Below are positions 62,729 through 64,000 of a DNA stretch of 64,000 bases, piece by piece. Location of the stretch: contig QEYB01000448.1 in assembly GCA_017562135.1 (NCBI GenBank), positions 558,001 through 622,000 on the forward strand, written 5' to 3'. Below the pieces are notes generated by a model, which worked only from the letters and a program-made list of their open reading frames with translations, was not told where the DNA came from and did not search any database. The translations under genes and the position numbers were made by a program. Position 1 is the first letter of the stretch. Each line of letters opens with the position of its first letter. This DNA comes from Dipylidium caninum (taxonomy: Eukaryota > Platyhelminthes > Cestoda > Cyclophyllidea > Dipylidiidae).

Positions 62729-63912
62729 CTACTTTGTAGACAAACGCAGTTTTCCTTGAGCATACGCATCAAGAATCGTGGCCAGAACGCCAGTCTGTGT
62801 CATGCTAATCGAGGCGGCCGACAGTATACAGTTGAGGGGGGAGTTTGTGCCATCTGAGGCCTCCGACCCATCGGTGGGGGACGCGATGCCTGGCTGGAAG
62901 AGGACCATCGCCCAGATCAACGAAAGGTTCCTCGTCCCCATCCTATTCGATTCGCACTCACACACTCTGGAACAGAGGGGAGACATTTCACCGTAAAGAT
63001 GCTTTTTTTTCTTCACCGTTACGTTGGGCATATGCGAGAAGACGGTTAGAAGTTACGAGTTTTTAGATTAATCTTTTAAGTGGATAACACGAGTGCAGTC
63101 TTTGTGACTTAAACATGAACTAACGGCACAAATTGGCATAATGCGACGCCGAGAGTGCTGCGTCAAGTGCTGATAACATCACATGGAGAGCAATGGGATG
63201 AATTGTCACAGTTGTGGTTCAGATAATCATTAGTTAAATAAAAAACCACTCCCGACACCTCTTCTACCTTCTTTTATCCTCTCTTCTCGAGAGGAAACTG
63301 TATCGTCTGCAATAGTCGCCCCATATTCCTTAAGTGAGCAAATGGGAGGAGATGGAACTAAGACTAAGGAGAGAGAGTCAGAGGGCTTCCACTCGCCCCG
63401 AACGCCTGAACGATGGCTCCTGCTACTGGTTACGTGGAATGAGTCGACTTTAGAAACCATCCAAAGCTCTTCAGTGGACACATAAACCGGTTCAAAGGTT
63501 CTCTGCAGTTACTTTGTCTGATATACGTTCGTGGAAATAAACAGCGGGTAAATTAACGGTGTCTACCTACCTGATAAGGTGATCCAGGAGGTATCGGAAG
63601 GTGTCAAGGTTTACTGTAGGAAGCGTCTCCAAAATCCGTCCAAATTCACTAATCTTCTTGTCTTCATCTTCAATTTCTTAAGAAGGAGAAGTGATAACGC
63701 CTTAATTCACTAGTTCCGCAATCGCGAGAGAAACCCCCATAAAAAGGTGCGCGTGTGTTTATGGCAGAATGGATTACCTGAGGCTTTGACGAGTTCTCCG
63801 AAGTGTTTGGGAGGAATTAGGGCTTCGGGGAGGCAACGAAAGAAGAGTTTCAAAAGACCGCTTATTACATTGATTTCGTAGTCGCCCAATTGTTTGATGG
63901 CCAAAGCGATAT
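62729..63912 (-). CDS. RhoGAP-domain protein (BCR/ABR/chimaerin-like), 3' part
   Basis: Three minus-strand exons: 63912-63778, 63676-63571 and 62966-62729, consistent in phase (1, 2, then stop at 62731-62729), about 158 residues. The gene starts beyond the right edge. RhoGAP domains speed up GTP hydrolysis by Rho, Rac or Cdc42. Matching landmarks: 'EINVISGLLKLFFRCLPEAL' (family 'AGTLKLYFRELPEPL'), 'LETLPTVNLDTFRYLLDHLI' (family 'LPEANLLTFLFLLDHL'), and 'NRMGTRNLSLIWAMVLFQP' where the family has 'NKMSLHNLATVFGPTLLRP'. The catalytic arginine finger lies upstream, outside the window. The last segment is poorly conserved: the usual 'FGP' is missing. A donor-like 'AAA|GTAGAG' overlaps the stop, so an additional 3' exon cannot be excluded. 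The paralogue is not determined. Confidence 0.82.
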
Positions 63913-64000
63913 CTGGAAATGGGTAGTTAAAACGGGAATAATTACACTGCTGAGCCAATAGCAGCACCGTTCCATGTTACCGATTTAGCAAAATAAAGTT

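Noticed and set aside
1..64000. CRISPR arrays, operons, bacterial promoters, tRNA or rRNA genes
   Set aside because: None seen. The sequence is eukaryotic, and the repeats found are transposon-like, tandem or microsatellite.

Overview
The window looks like nuclear DNA of a parasitic flatworm, most likely a tapeworm. This is inference. The evidence is a flatworm-type insulin receptor with a large insert in its kinase domain, many very short introns (33-40 bp) mixed with kilobase introns, GT/AG splice sites with consensus donors, and a boule-type germline RNA-binding gene. Nothing prokaryotic is present. Most genes had to be assembled from short exons by matching splice phase and family conservation. 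All exon joins are hand-made and unverified by transcripts.

Layout: (1) 1971-10575, minus: the 5' part of an ELKS/ERC/CAST (Bruchpilot-like) active-zone scaffold gene; its 3' end lies off the left edge. Its large intron (2443-6778) is filled by a tandem array of an unnamed repeat. (2) 10576-11402: short intergenic region between two divergently transcribed genes. (3) 11403-24505, plus: a complete insulin/IGF receptor tyrosine kinase of about 27 exons and about 1,750 codons. (4) 25906-27892, plus: CTU1/NCS6, the catalytic subunit of the cytosolic tRNA wobble-uridine thiolase. (5) 28550-29370, minus: a Cys-containing ORF with a long Glu/Cys pentapeptide repeat, function unknown. (6) 31195-37095, plus: a boule/DAZ-family RRM protein with a long Gln-rich C-terminal region. 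(7) 38633-40618, plus: an intron-less leucine-rich-repeat single-pass membrane protein. (8) 40619-46039: AT-rich and essentially empty. (9) 46040-54040, plus: tyrosylprotein sulfotransferase (TPST), five exons. (10) 54868-56400: remnants of mariner transposons. (11) 62729-63912, minus: the last three exons of a RhoGAP-domain gene that enters from the right edge.

The genes do not form a pathway cluster. They are ordinary neighbours on a chromosome. Two repeat systems stand out: a family of roughly 0.55-1.3 kb elements bounded by an inverted motif of about 28 bp (at least five paired copies at 31.8-60.9 kb), and the tandem array inside the ELKS intron. The most interesting single signal is in the insulin receptor kinase domain. 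About 180 residues are inserted between strands beta4 and beta5, and the first 324 bp of the insert lies between two good splice donors in the same phase, so it could be switched in or out without breaking the frame.
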